Shown here one piece after another: positions 17,740-24,609 of a stretch of 25,940 nt of DNA (positions are counted from its first letter, which is position 1; every line of letters starts with the position of its first letter). Under the pieces are notes generated by a model. The model worked only from the letters and a program-made list of their open reading frames with translations. It was not told the origin of the DNA and did no database searches. A program made the translations under genes and the position numbers. The DNA is from a virus, in the IMG/VR virus record IMGVR_UViG_3300027898_000035, positions 1 to 25,940 of that record. One strand, 5' to 3'.

Positions 17740-18471
17740 TTACATTTCTAGGAATGAAGACCAATCTGTGCTATTAGCATTATTGGCTTGTTGCTGTGCT
17801 TGAAGTTTAGGAGCTTGTGCAGCTTGTGCAAAGTTATCTAAGAAACCTTCTGCCATTGCTTGAATTTCAGAAGCTGAAGCATTAGGATACTTTTGCAATG
17901 CCTGTTGTTTAAACATATCTAATACAGGTGCTGCTGCTGGATGGGTAAAGATAGGATTTGAACTGCGGAGGTTTTCTGTAACTGTTTGTTGTTTAATTAA
18001 ACTAGGTAACATCTCTTGAAACTTTTGCTGTTGTTTAGCTAAAGCCTGCTCTACAATTTGAGTTGTAGTAAATGCAGAATCTCCAAAGCCTTTCTGTGCC
18101 ATAGCTTGCATAACTTGGATTAATGCATTCTGCCCATCAACTCCACCTTTATTAATAGCTGCTAACATCTCGGGAGTTAGAACTTTAGTAAAATCATTCT
18201 TTTTAGCAGCTTGTTGTAAACTATCTGCTGTAACGTTTGCAAATAAGCTAGGCTCTGGTGTTTTTGGATTAGCATCAGGTTTCCATATTTCTGCGTATTG
18301 ATCTAATGGTGATGCTGGCGGAGTGTTAGTAGCAGCAGTACTACTAGCGGGTACATTAGGATTATTAGGGTCTGCAGGATTATTGTTAGTAGCAGGAATA
18401 TTTCCTGGCTGTGCTTGTGCAGAAGGTTGAGTTTGTGGAGCAGTACCAAATAAGCGATTCATAATGTTCAT
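17740..18471 (-). CDS. capsid scaffolding protein, 243 aa
   Basis: Placed between portal and capsid genes, where scaffold is normally found. The first 60 residues are disordered and rich in Pro, Asn, Gln, Ala and Thr. Then comes a mostly helical, Gln- and Ala-rich body with LDQYAEIWKPD (56-66), TPEMLAAINKGG, QALAKQQQKFQEMLPSLIKQ and SEIQAMAEGFLDNFAQAAQA. It ends TDWSSFLEM, a short acidic/aromatic tail often seen in phage scaffolds (contact with capsid). It would guide procapsid assembly around the portal and then leave. AGGAA lies six bases before the ATG at 18471; a second in-frame ATG is at 18462. Confidence 0.75.
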   Translation of the reverse strand: MNIMNRLFGTAPQTQPSAQAQPGNIPATNNNPADPNNPNVPASSTAATNTPPASPLDQYAEIWKPDANPKTPEPSLFANVTADSLQQAAKKNDFTKVLTPEMLAAINKGGVDGQNALIQVMQAMAQKGFGDSAFTTTQIVEQALAKQQQKFQEMLPSLIKQQTVTENLRSSNPIFTHPAAAPVLDMFKQQALQKYPNASASEIQAMAEGFLDNFAQAAQAPKLQAQQQANNANSTDWSSFLEM

Positions 18472-18530
18472 GATTATTCCTAGTTAATTAAGTTGGAGTT
18501 GTATTACAAGTTAGATAATGCTTGGGGATA

Positions 18531-18550
18531 TTACTAAGTATTACTAAGTA
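18531..18550. repeat. 10-bp tandem duplication
   Basis: TTACTAAGTA occurs twice in direct tandem, followed by a degenerate third copy (TTGCTAGTTA), between the scaffold gene and the 97-aa gene upstream of it. No function is evident. Confidence 0.6.
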
Positions 18551-18563
18551 TTGCTAGTTACTA

Positions 18564-18857
18564 CTAATTGCCATTTGCTGCTTGCTTTGCGTCATCTAAT
18601 AGTACTTGCTCACTAGCTAATGAACAATCTAGAATATAACGTAAAATTCCTAGCTGACCTGCTAAATATGATTCTTGCTGTATATAAGCTGCATAGTTAT
18701 TAGGGTCAACAGTTAATGCTAATTTACTATCTGCAATCTCTGATAGCTTGTTTTGAATTACTAGTTTTTGTTCATAAGTAAGTACACTACCTACTAATGT
18801 TTCTTGCTCAGATAATTTAAATCTAGCAAAAGTTGATGTGTTATCTATGGCTGCCAT
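18564..18857 (-). CDS. small conserved helical phage protein, 97 aa
   Basis: The ATG at 18857 is preferred over an in-frame ATG at 18887 because AGGA lies six bases before it and the shorter protein starts in the usual way for this type (MAAIDNTSTFARFKLSEQET). It is helical and charged, with LTYEQKLVIQNKLSEIADSK, LALTVDPNNYAAYIQQESYL and AGQLGILRYILDCSLASEQ. I recall similar short proteins with 'Q-x-x-x-I-Q-x-x-x-x-x-I-A' and 'Q-x-x-AELxGQIxxLxYLL' patterns between portal and capsid genes of podophages, function unknown. It could be a minor head protein or assembly factor. Confidence 0.6.
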   Translation of the reverse strand: MAAIDNTSTFARFKLSEQETLVGSVLTYEQKLVIQNKLSEIADSKLALTVDPNNYAAYIQQESYLAGQLGILRYILDCSLASEQVLLDDAKQAANGN

Positions 18858-18893
18858 AATAGTCCTAATATAGTGTTGAAGATACATGCTCCG

Positions 18894-18922
18894 TATCCGC
18901 TTATGTTGCCGCTTTGCGGATA
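18894..18922 (-). promoter_or_regulatory. stem-loop upstream of 97-aa gene
   Basis: Inverted repeat TATCCGC (18894-18900) / GCGGATA (18916-18922), with an alternative CCGC-TTT-GCGG hairpin (18909-18919) sharing the right arm. It lies in the unusually long gap after the portal gene, 37 bp before the 97-aa start. Two mutually exclusive folds could act as an attenuator or stability element; there is no U-tract. Confidence 0.4.
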
Positions 18923-19040
18923 AATAATCTAACGTAATAGTCCTGTAAAGGGGAGTTATCTCGGTCGATTAGCTTACGCGAATCGCTGCGACACAACTCT
19001 TATTCCCTTGACAGTCCCATTACTTATAGATATATTTAAA

Positions 19041-19075
19041 CCGCCGTCAACAGTGACGCTACTACTACGCGGCGG
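19041..19075 (-). repeat. G+C-rich inverted repeat just after portal gene
   Basis: CCGCCG (19041-19046) pairs with CGGCGG (19070-19075). Within the loop, GTCA (19046-19049) and TGAC (19054-19057) form a second small palindrome. It begins 29 bp after the portal stop, in a stretch visibly richer in G+C than its surroundings. It could be a weak terminator or processing site, or lie inside an extended portal reading frame (see findings). Confidence 0.45.
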
Positions 19076-19103
19076 CTTGCTGTAACTTACGGTCGCTGTA
19101 AAA

Positions 19104-21212
19104 TTACTTACCTTGTGGTTGCTGTTGCTGTTGCTGTTGCTGTACTTGCTGTGACTGTCCGTTACCGCCATTAGGACTTGCAGGTACTTGTACTCCGGGT
19201 TGCTGTAAAGTCTGTTGAGTACTGGACTGCGCGCCGCCATTACCTACATCATTTTGATCATTAGGATTATAACCATACTGTTGTGGAGTTGGTTGCGGCG
19301 GTAACTGTGATTGCTGCACTTGTGGATTAGCTTTCATAATTTGTACTATTGTTTGTTGCCATTGCTCTACAGCTTGTTCATATGCTTGCTGAGCAGCAGA
19401 CTTTTCAAATGGAGTTAAGTTAGCATTTTTAATCTTCATCAGATAGCTAAACATTGGCCCTAAGTTATAAGCTGCTGCAAGTTGCTGACTACTACCAATT
19501 TGCTGCATAGCTACCATCATAGTATCACTATCCATTAGTTTATCTGTAGGAGTAAGACCATCTGATACTTTAAAGTTCAATACAGCTTTACGAAGTTTTA
19601 CAGGGTCTACAGTTACTGGCTGTCCTTTATCTCTGTTAAACAAACTAATGCCGCCCTGATATTGTAAGATATTGATTTTAAGTATCTCTTTAAGTGGAGT
19701 AAATACTGTAGTCTCGTAACCAATAGCTGTTAACTGATCTCTACCATTAGCATGTGCCATAACATCTTGGAACTCAGATTGTGTTTTATTTCCCTTAACA
19801 AACTGTCCTTGACGTACTGGATTCTGACCACTGATAATATTAGCATAGCTACTATACATCTGCATCTGATTGTTAAGTACATCAGCTTGGTCATCTCTAA
19901 ATGGAAATTGATGTACAGCATCTCCAATAGGTTTACCATATGCAGCAGGTCTTACTGGAATCTTAGCCGATGGATTAGAACTATTGATATGCGCTTCTGT
20001 AACTCTGGAAGGGTCATACAACACACGATCGCTAATAGCACGACGACGGGCTGCAATATTAGAATTACTTAACGCACTTAGTAATGCCTGAATTGGGCTA
20101 ACATTAGTAGCAAGCGACTTAGTTTGATAATTAAGTCCATCTTCCAATGGTTGACCAAATAGAATTGGAATATAACCATGTGCATTTGTTTGACGCTCTG
20201 CATAAATAACTACTGAGAAATTAATAATAATAAACTTCCACACCTGTGGAGTGTTAGGACTAGGTACACGAATACCAAAGTCAGCTGGTAATATACGTGC
20301 ATATAATGTTGTTACTTGATAGATGTTTTTATATTGAATGTTAGGCTGACTATTAGTAAGTCCTGCCCATGCCATCCAATCCATACCAGATGCACTGTTA
20401 GCAGTCAGTAAATTAATTTCTGGGTTAACTTGTGGAATATAGAATGCTTTAATACCTCCAGTCATACCACCAATATTAACTCCTACAAATGCTGATTCAT
20501 AGGCTTCTTTAATATTATCAATACGTACATCTGGAAGTTCTGAAATAAACTTCTTAAGTTTAATACGACTAAACAGTTCTGTATATCCTGCAAACTCACC
20601 ATCCTTATGCATCTGACTAGGAGCTACACGAGTATCATAGAATGTATTATACATATCTAATCGTTTAACTTTATTACCTTCCCAAATAACTTCTTTTGGT
20701 TTACCCTTTTTAGCATCAAAGGTTACATCAGTCTCAATAGCAGGAGTTACTTCACGTGCCCAAGATACTTCTACTGCACTGTTATTGTATTTAAAACCAT
20801 CGCGGAAAAACATAGTAAATTCACGAATCCAACCACCTCTGATAGCTTGGTCATCAATAACACTTTCTAATTGCATTGCTTCATCTTCATAATCTGGAGA
20901 TGCTGCTACGCCGAAAAGTGGTGTACCTGTGAGAAATACAGAGGTCTGATAAGTTACAGCACTTTCTACTTGCGGCATTACGACCGGGATAGTAATGTTT
21001 TGGAATTTATTAGCATCTCCTAGCTTATTAGCTAGTTTAGCATTCTGTTGAGCTACTGTATAATCCATCTCTCGTGCATACTCACGATCAATCTTTTCCA
21101 TAATTTGCACTGTATTCCATTGCTGAGTATATTGTGCAAAGCATTGAGATAAGAAGTTAACTACAGCATCCTGTGCTTTTTTAGTAATTACTATTGGTGT
21201 ATTAGCTGCCAT
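19104..21212 (-). CDS. portal protein, 702 aa
   Basis: Portal (connector) protein that forms the dodecameric channel for DNA packaging and ejection and nucleates head assembly. The length of about 700 residues and position directly after the large terminase match podoviral portals. Recognisable parts are an N-terminal helical region (FLSQCFAQYTQQWNTVQIME), a wing/clip-type region with DGFKYNNSAVEVSWAREVTP and LDMYNTFYDTRVAPSQMHKD, and a C-terminal crown/barrel region with many Gln. It ends in a Gln-rich tail (SQQVQQQQQQQQPQGK) encoded by a hexamer repeat. The ATG at 21212 has AAGGAA eight bases upstream. A second reading frame runs through the tail and past the stop. Confidence 0.83.
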   Translation of the reverse strand: MAANTPIVITKKAQDAVVNFLSQCFAQYTQQWNTVQIMEKIDREYAREMDYTVAQQNAKLANKLGDANKFQNITIPVVMPQVESAVTYQTSVFLTGTPLFGVAASPDYEDEAMQLESVIDDQAIRGGWIREFTMFFRDGFKYNNSAVEVSWAREVTPAIETDVTFDAKKGKPKEVIWEGNKVKRLDMYNTFYDTRVAPSQMHKDGEFAGYTELFSRIKLKKFISELPDVRIDNIKEAYESAFVGVNIGGMTGGIKAFYIPQVNPEINLLTANSASGMDWMAWAGLTNSQPNIQYKNIYQVTTLYARILPADFGIRVPSPNTPQVWKFIIINFSVVIYAERQTNAHGYIPILFGQPLEDGLNYQTKSLATNVSPIQALLSALSNSNIAARRRAISDRVLYDPSRVTEAHINSSNPSAKIPVRPAAYGKPIGDAVHQFPFRDDQADVLNNQMQMYSSYANIISGQNPVRQGQFVKGNKTQSEFQDVMAHANGRDQLTAIGYETTVFTPLKEILKINILQYQGGISLFNRDKGQPVTVDPVKLRKAVLNFKVSDGLTPTDKLMDSDTMMVAMQQIGSSQQLAAAYNLGPMFSYLMKIKNANLTPFEKSAAQQAYEQAVEQWQQTIVQIMKANPQVQQSQLPPQPTPQQYGYNPNDQNDVGNGGAQSSTQQTLQQPGVQVPASPNGGNGQSQQVQQQQQQQQPQGK
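19118..19143. repeat. hexanucleotide tandem repeat in portal C-terminus
   Basis: GTTGCT repeated a little over four times (CAACAG on the coding strand). It encodes the poly-Gln end of the portal protein, or Ser-Asn repeats in the +1 frame. Such short repeats can change length by slippage; a change of whole units keeps the frame. Confidence 0.85.
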
Positions 21213-21222
21213 GATTTATTCC

Positions 21223-22866
21223 TTAGAAGGGAGAGTTGTTCTCTGGTATTGTGATGCTATTAGTATTCATCTCATCAATAATATTATCTGATTGTATGAA
21301 CTGTCCGTACTGTGCCATTACTTTAGGAGCGTATGTAAGTAAGTCTAAGATACCATCTGTATTAGTAGTTTTCATACTATTAAAGGTAGTAAGTTGTCCA
21401 TCTGTAAATGGTCTAGCTTTAGGATGAATGATTGTTTCACCAGCTAGTAATTCTTTAAACATAACTAAGATTCGAGAGTTCTTACTCATGTTACCAGAGT
21501 ATATATCTACACAATGTAATCCTGATATACCTAATTGCTGACAGAAGAAATCAAACCAGTATAGTAATGAGTATTGATATGCATTAGCTTCCACTGCTAT
21601 TAGCTTGCAATTCTTTCTCAGAGCTAATGTAAGTGCTGAACGAATAGTATCTCCAGGACTTAAGCTAGCATCAATAACTTCCATTAGTACGGGCTTAGCT
21701 TCTATAACTTCGAAGTATCCAATACTTACAGCATCTGATTTTACTTTATCATTAGAAGGGTCAATAACTATAAAGTTACCAATCGGTATATCATCTTCAC
21801 TAAATGGATATACTGGAATCTTATTAATATCTATCGCGCGATTAATATTAACATCTGGGTCATTAAGCACTTCACTAAAAAAGATTTCTGGGTGACCTGA
21901 TGCTAAGTCATTTTCAAATTCTTTAATAAGTTGTGTGATAGGTTGTAGTTCTTCCCAGAGAGATGTACCGTCTGCTAAAATACCACCAGCAATAAACTTA
22001 GTCCAATTAGGATTAGTCTTTAGTTTACGTAAGATACTATAGGGTGTTGGGTACATATTAGCTAAGAAGATGAACATACATCCAGTAGGATTCTTAGCTT
22101 TCATTGCTGTACCGTACATCCAACGTTCCAAATTATCAGATAACACTTCACTATCTGCTTGCTCACGAGATTGTATATCATCAAATATCATTACATCTGG
22201 GCGAGTGTTCTTAATATTAAGTCCCCGCAAACTAGTACCAGCACCAATACCTGCAAGTATCAGATTCCTTCCACGAAATCCAAATTTCTTCATTTGCAAA
22301 GTATCGCGCTCTATTCCTAATCTCCAATCACCAAACACTGCTTTAATGTTAGGTTCATCCAACATGTCTGTAATATCGGATATGAAGTTCTCTGCTAATG
22401 TTGCAGTGTTCGATATTACCAGAATAAATCTGCGATTAGTAAATAAGATACAGTACATTACAAAGATCTTCATTACTGTAGTCTTAGCAAAGCCACGAGG
22501 TAATCCTAATGCTAACTGTGGGAATGTTCTAGGCTTATTTACATATGCTAGTAACCATTGCCATACAGATAGAAATACTGGTGGAAAGCAAAAGGTAAAT
22601 GCTAGCGGTGCAACTAACCCAGCTAGAAAATCCATACTACCTTTTGCAAGTGCTATAACTTCTGCAACATTAAAGGAACCTTCCGCACTAGTAGGTGCAG
22701 CTATAGGATTACCATTAATATCTTTAGTAGCTAGACTTGCTGCTAACTCCTCCTCTAATGCAAGCTGAGCTAGTCTCTTACTTTCTAGTTCTGCCATTTC
22801 TGCATCTGTCACAGGTATAGCTAACTTATCTTTTTTACCTCCCAGAGTTTCAAACATACTAGGCAT
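21223..22866 (-). CDS. terL: terminase large subunit, 547 aa
   Basis: ATP-driven DNA packaging motor and headful or end-cutting nuclease. The Walker A-like loop is GLPRGFAKTT (121-130), with Arg-Gly in place of the classic spacing, as usual for terminases. Walker B is VMIFDD (225-230), with D229/D230 as Mg and catalytic acids. The C-terminal RNase H-like nuclease contains IVIDPSND (D369), LIAVEANAY (E426) and DGILDLLTYAPK (D504/D508). The N-terminal 60 residues are a charged helix plus linker, perhaps contacting the small subunit. The start ATG overlaps the TAA of the small upstream gene (TAATG), indicating coupling. Length is normal and no key residue is missing. Confidence 0.93.
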   Translation of the reverse strand: MPSMFETLGGKKDKLAIPVTDAEMAELESKRLAQLALEEELAASLATKDINGNPIAAPTSAEGSFNVAEVIALAKGSMDFLAGLVAPLAFTFCFPPVFLSVWQWLLAYVNKPRTFPQLALGLPRGFAKTTVMKIFVMYCILFTNRRFILVISNTATLAENFISDITDMLDEPNIKAVFGDWRLGIERDTLQMKKFGFRGRNLILAGIGAGTSLRGLNIKNTRPDVMIFDDIQSREQADSEVLSDNLERWMYGTAMKAKNPTGCMFIFLANMYPTPYSILRKLKTNPNWTKFIAGGILADGTSLWEELQPITQLIKEFENDLASGHPEIFFSEVLNDPDVNINRAIDINKIPVYPFSEDDIPIGNFIVIDPSNDKVKSDAVSIGYFEVIEAKPVLMEVIDASLSPGDTIRSALTLALRKNCKLIAVEANAYQYSLLYWFDFFCQQLGISGLHCVDIYSGNMSKNSRILVMFKELLAGETIIHPKARPFTDGQLTTFNSMKTTNTDGILDLLTYAPKVMAQYGQFIQSDNIIDEMNTNSITIPENNSPF

Positions 22867-23051
22867 TAGTATACCTCTTTTGTATTAGTGATTCTAACTA
22901 CAGAATTTGCAGTAATGGTAGCTAGCATCTTTCCTAACATTGCAGCTGCTCGTGCCTTGTTAAGTTCCAGTTGTTTCTGTTTTTCTAGAGCTATCTGTTC
23001 TTCCTTAGTCAATGCTAATAGTTCTGATAGCTCCTGCGAGTGCTTGTTCAT
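22866..23051 (-). CDS. small charged helical protein between terminase genes, 61 aa
   Basis: An apparently real small gene. AAGGGGAG lies four bases before the ATG, the start overlaps the end of the small-terminase gene by 47 nt in another frame, and the stop overlaps the large-terminase ATG. The N-terminal 40 residues form an amphipathic charged helix (LLALTKEEQIALEKQKQLEL), followed by a helix and a short beta end (ATITANSVVRITNTKEVY). No family is recognised. Position suggests either a packaging accessory or a short coupling ORF that keeps ribosomes flowing into the large-terminase gene. Confidence 0.6.
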   Translation of the reverse strand: MNKHSQELSELLALTKEEQIALEKQKQLELNKARAAAMLGKMLATITANSVVRITNTKEVY

Positions 23052-23601
23052 TGCGCTCCCCTTCTTTAAGTTTAGCTGCTTCCAGCATATTACTAGATTG
23101 TATTGTTACTAGAGTTTGTTGTTCACCATTATCTACACCAACTGATACTACCTGATTGTTTGCATTAACTGCAAATCTTTGAGTAATTGTATTAGGTAAT
23201 GTTAGGTTCACGATAGTAGCATGTTGCTGAGCTTGCTCTGGCGCACTAGAGCCACGACGCTTTGCTGCATTGATTACACTAACAGCTTTCAGTATTTCCA
23301 TTGGCCGCAACATCATTGGAATTACAGTCTTTAGATTACCTAGTAACTTAGCTTCCATTTCATCATAGGTATTATCTATCTCATTGTGCTTCTGTAAGTT
23401 ATTAAACCGTAACTCTGCTACTTTAGAAGCAAACCAATCCTGCGACATTAGTTGACTAATGCGACTGGCACTAACTCCACATGCACTAGCTACTGTTTCC
23501 GCATTATATCCATTCCCTAGAAGTTTCATAGCCTTTTCCGCGGTACTATCCATTGATAGCATCTCACTAGTACTATCTTCTAAACTGTTCTTACCTATCA
23601 T
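23005..23601 (-). CDS. terS: terminase small subunit, 198 aa
   Basis: First gene of the late module and directly upstream of the large terminase. Residues about 24-57 (KAMKLLGNGYNAETVASACG, then VSASRISQLMSQDWF) form a helix-turn-helix of the type small terminases use to bind the packaging site. A helical oligomerisation region follows (about 58-130, with KHNEIDNTYDEMEAKLLGNL), then a beta-rich and acidic C-terminus that may contact the large subunit. It recognises phage DNA and regulates the motor. AGGAGG lies six bases before the ATG at 23601. A transcription regulator is a less likely reading because of the neighbours. Confidence 0.8.
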   Translation of the reverse strand: MIGKNSLEDSTSEMLSMDSTAEKAMKLLGNGYNAETVASACGVSASRISQLMSQDWFASKVAELRFNNLQKHNEIDNTYDEMEAKLLGNLKTVIPMMLRPMEILKAVSVINAAKRRGSSAPEQAQQHATIVNLTLPNTITQRFAVNANNQVVSVGVDNGEQQTLVTIQSSNMLEAAKLKEGERNEQALAGAIRTISID

Positions 23602-23628
23602 AGCTTCCTCCTAGTTATCCCGATTGCC

Positions 23629-23678
23629 AGTAAGTAGTAGTTAATACTAACATATAGTAAAAGCTATTACTACTTACT
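23629..23678 (-). repeat. nested inverted repeat in late-module leader
   Basis: Outer arms AGTAAGTAGTA (23629-23639) and TACTACTTACT (23668-23678) pair perfectly. Inside the loop, TACTA (23645-23649) and TAGTA (23655-23659) form a second small stem. It starts 28 bp upstream of the small-terminase start, so on the late mRNA it would fold just before the ribosome binding site. Confidence 0.65.
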
Positions 23679-23833
23679 GCTTTTGCCTAGCCCTTAATTT
23701 ACCGCACCTTATAACTAGTAGCTAATAGTGATCGAGTGTGAAAAAAGTTTAGTAAAAATATGTGAGTGCTTTAGGAAAGTAAATACGCACAGAGTAAAAA
23801 GGCCCTTACCCACCTCCATCAATTCAATCCCTG

Positions 23834-23880
23834 ATACTATATCTAGTAGTATATGGTAGCAGTAGTACTAGATATAGTAT
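23834..23880. repeat. 15-bp perfect inverted repeat
   Basis: ATACTATATCTAGTA (23834-23848) and TACTAGATATAGTAT (23866-23880) are exact reverse complements around a 17-bp centre. It could be a cruciform, a large operator, or a hairpin in RNA from either strand; without a U-tract it is not a clear terminator. A second small repeat, GGCTA-ACTAG-TAGCC, follows at 23882-23896. Confidence 0.75.
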
Positions 23881-24006
23881 AGGCTAACTAGTAGCCAGGC
23901 AGTGATAGGCTAGCATATACTAGTTACTTACTAATAACTATGCGCTACTTGCTACTAGTAACGACCTATATTACAAGCTAGCTACTAATATCTACCTATA
24001 TATAGT

Positions 24007-24058
24007 GTAACTTCCAGTGAGGTTATGACGAGCTAGAACTTTTCACTAGGTAACTTCC
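24007..24058. repeat. 9-bp direct repeat flanking the operator array
   Basis: GTAACTTCC occurs at 24007-24015 and again at 24050-24058, 43 bp apart. The second copy ends three bases before the first TGACA palindrome. It may be a second binding site for a regulator. Confidence 0.5.
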
Positions 24059-24061
24059 TAT

Positions 24062-24147
24062 TGACACTATCTGTTAGTAACTGACAATAATTGGCATGAT
24101 AAAATAATAAGGTGACAGAATATGTCAGAATGTGACAAAAATTGTCA
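24062..24147. promoter_or_regulatory. array of four TGACA-N5-TGTCA palindromes (operators or iterons)
   Basis: Four 15-bp elements: TGACA-CTATC-TGTTA (24062-24076), TGACA-ATAAT-TGGCA (24082-24096), TGACA-GAATA-TGTCA (24113-24127) and TGACA-AAAAT-TGTCA (24133-24147). The last two are perfect, the first two differ by one base in the right half. Starts are 20, 31 and 20 bp apart, close to two, three and two helical turns. The centre (24097-24112) is A+T-rich. A TTGACA at 24061 overlaps the first element and, with AATAAT at 24086, could form a weak promoter (19-bp spacer) that a bound protein would block. The binding protein is unknown. Confidence 0.8.
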
Positions 24148-24184
24148 GTGATTGGATAGTTTTAGTATCGTTTTAGGGCAATAA

Positions 24185-24213
24185 TTAGCTGGCATGGGAT
24201 ATGCTTATATAAT
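24185..24213 (+). promoter_or_regulatory. sigma70-like promoter for rightward genes
   Basis: A perfect -10 box TATAAT at 24208-24213, with a poor -35 (TTAGCT at 24185-24190) at 17-bp spacing. Expected start is near 24220, giving a leader of about 55 nt before the 71-aa gene. The weak -35 and the palindrome array ending 37 bp upstream suggest that a regulator helps or blocks RNA polymerase. Confidence 0.6.
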
Positions 24214-24273
24214 AGGGCAAGGCAGTAGTTCAGAAGGTAAGTTCAGATCAGATAACTAACAGGGGAATATATT

Positions 24274-24489
24274 ATGAGCAATAGCAAAGTAATTACATTA
24301 GTTAGCAGTAAATTAGTAAGCAATGGTCAATTAGTAGCTGGCGACACTAGCAGATATAGTAGTATGTTTTCTGCTAGCATGGTTACTAGTAACAGTAGCT
24401 ACAAGGATAGACTTGCTGATGTAGCGTTATTCACTAAGCATAATCTGGTAACTAATGAAGGTATCAGCGAGTTGAAATTGATTGATTAA
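24274..24489 (+). CDS. unknown small protein, 71 aa, first rightward gene
   Basis: The ATG has AGGGG eight bases upstream and a clear -10 box before it, so expression is likely. The protein is rich in Ser, Val, Leu and Asn (ITLVSSKLVSNGQLVAGDTS, RYSSMFSASMVTSNSS) and has a more charged C-terminal half (YKDRLADVALFTKHNLVTNE). No membrane span, Cys pair, helix-turn-helix or known family is seen. As the first gene from the divergent region it fits an early phage protein, such as a host-takeover factor, but that is only a guess from position. Confidence 0.65.
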   Translation: MSNSKVITLVSSKLVSNGQLVAGDTSRYSSMFSASMVTSNSSYKDRLADVALFTKHNLVTNEGISELKLID

Positions 24490-24500
24490 TACCTAGTATT

Positions 24501-24548
24501 TTCTAGTATTGGTTAGGTCTGGAATGCTGATCTAGATCAATACTAGAA
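24501..24548 (+). repeat. inverted repeat with central 12-bp palindrome between two small genes
   Basis: TTCTAGTATT (24501-24510) pairs with AATACTAGAA (24539-24548). Between the arms lies the palindrome TGATCTAGATCA (24528-24539). Competing arms GAATGC (24522-24527) / GCATTC (24559-24564) could form another fold. A direct copy of CTAGTATT lies at 24493-24500. It could be an attenuator, operator or RNA-processing site ahead of the 226-aa gene. Confidence 0.6.
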
Positions 24549-24609
24549 TGTATTAATTGCATTCTACCTAGGCAATTTCGCCTTACTATCTTTTATAGAG
24601 GAAATCATC

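Larger units (their letters stand above)
23602..24273. promoter_or_regulatory. divergent intergenic control region, possible origin
   Basis: 672 bp without a credible gene between the leftward late module and the rightward small genes. It is A+T-rich and full of inverted repeats and CTAG sites. It contains a nested stem-loop near the late start (23629-23678), a 15-bp perfect inverted repeat (23834-23880), GGCTA/TAGCC arms (23882-23896), a 9-bp direct repeat (24007-24058), four spaced palindromes (24062-24147) and a -10 box (24208-24213). I found no convincing sigma70 promoter for the late genes on the minus strand. The content suggests a regulatory switch; an origin is possible but unproven. 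Confidence 0.7.

Noticed and set aside
19752-20072. Plus-strand 106-residue frame opposite the portal gene
   Set aside because: Antisense shadow without start signals; the Ser/Ile/Arg/Cys-rich sequence looks non-biological.
22070-22768. 232-residue plus-strand open frame opposite the large terminase
   Set aside because: It lies fully antisense to a gene with intact Walker and nuclease motifs, has no ribosome site, and its composition is what antisense of this codon use gives.
24062-24147. CRISPR array
   Set aside because: Units are 15-bp palindromes with short, unequal gaps of 5 and 16 bp, not long repeats with spacers.
23602-24273. tRNA or other classical RNA gene in the divergent region
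   Set aside because: No cloverleaf with a T-loop GTTCRA motif and CCA-type acceptor pairing was found; the hairpins are isolated.
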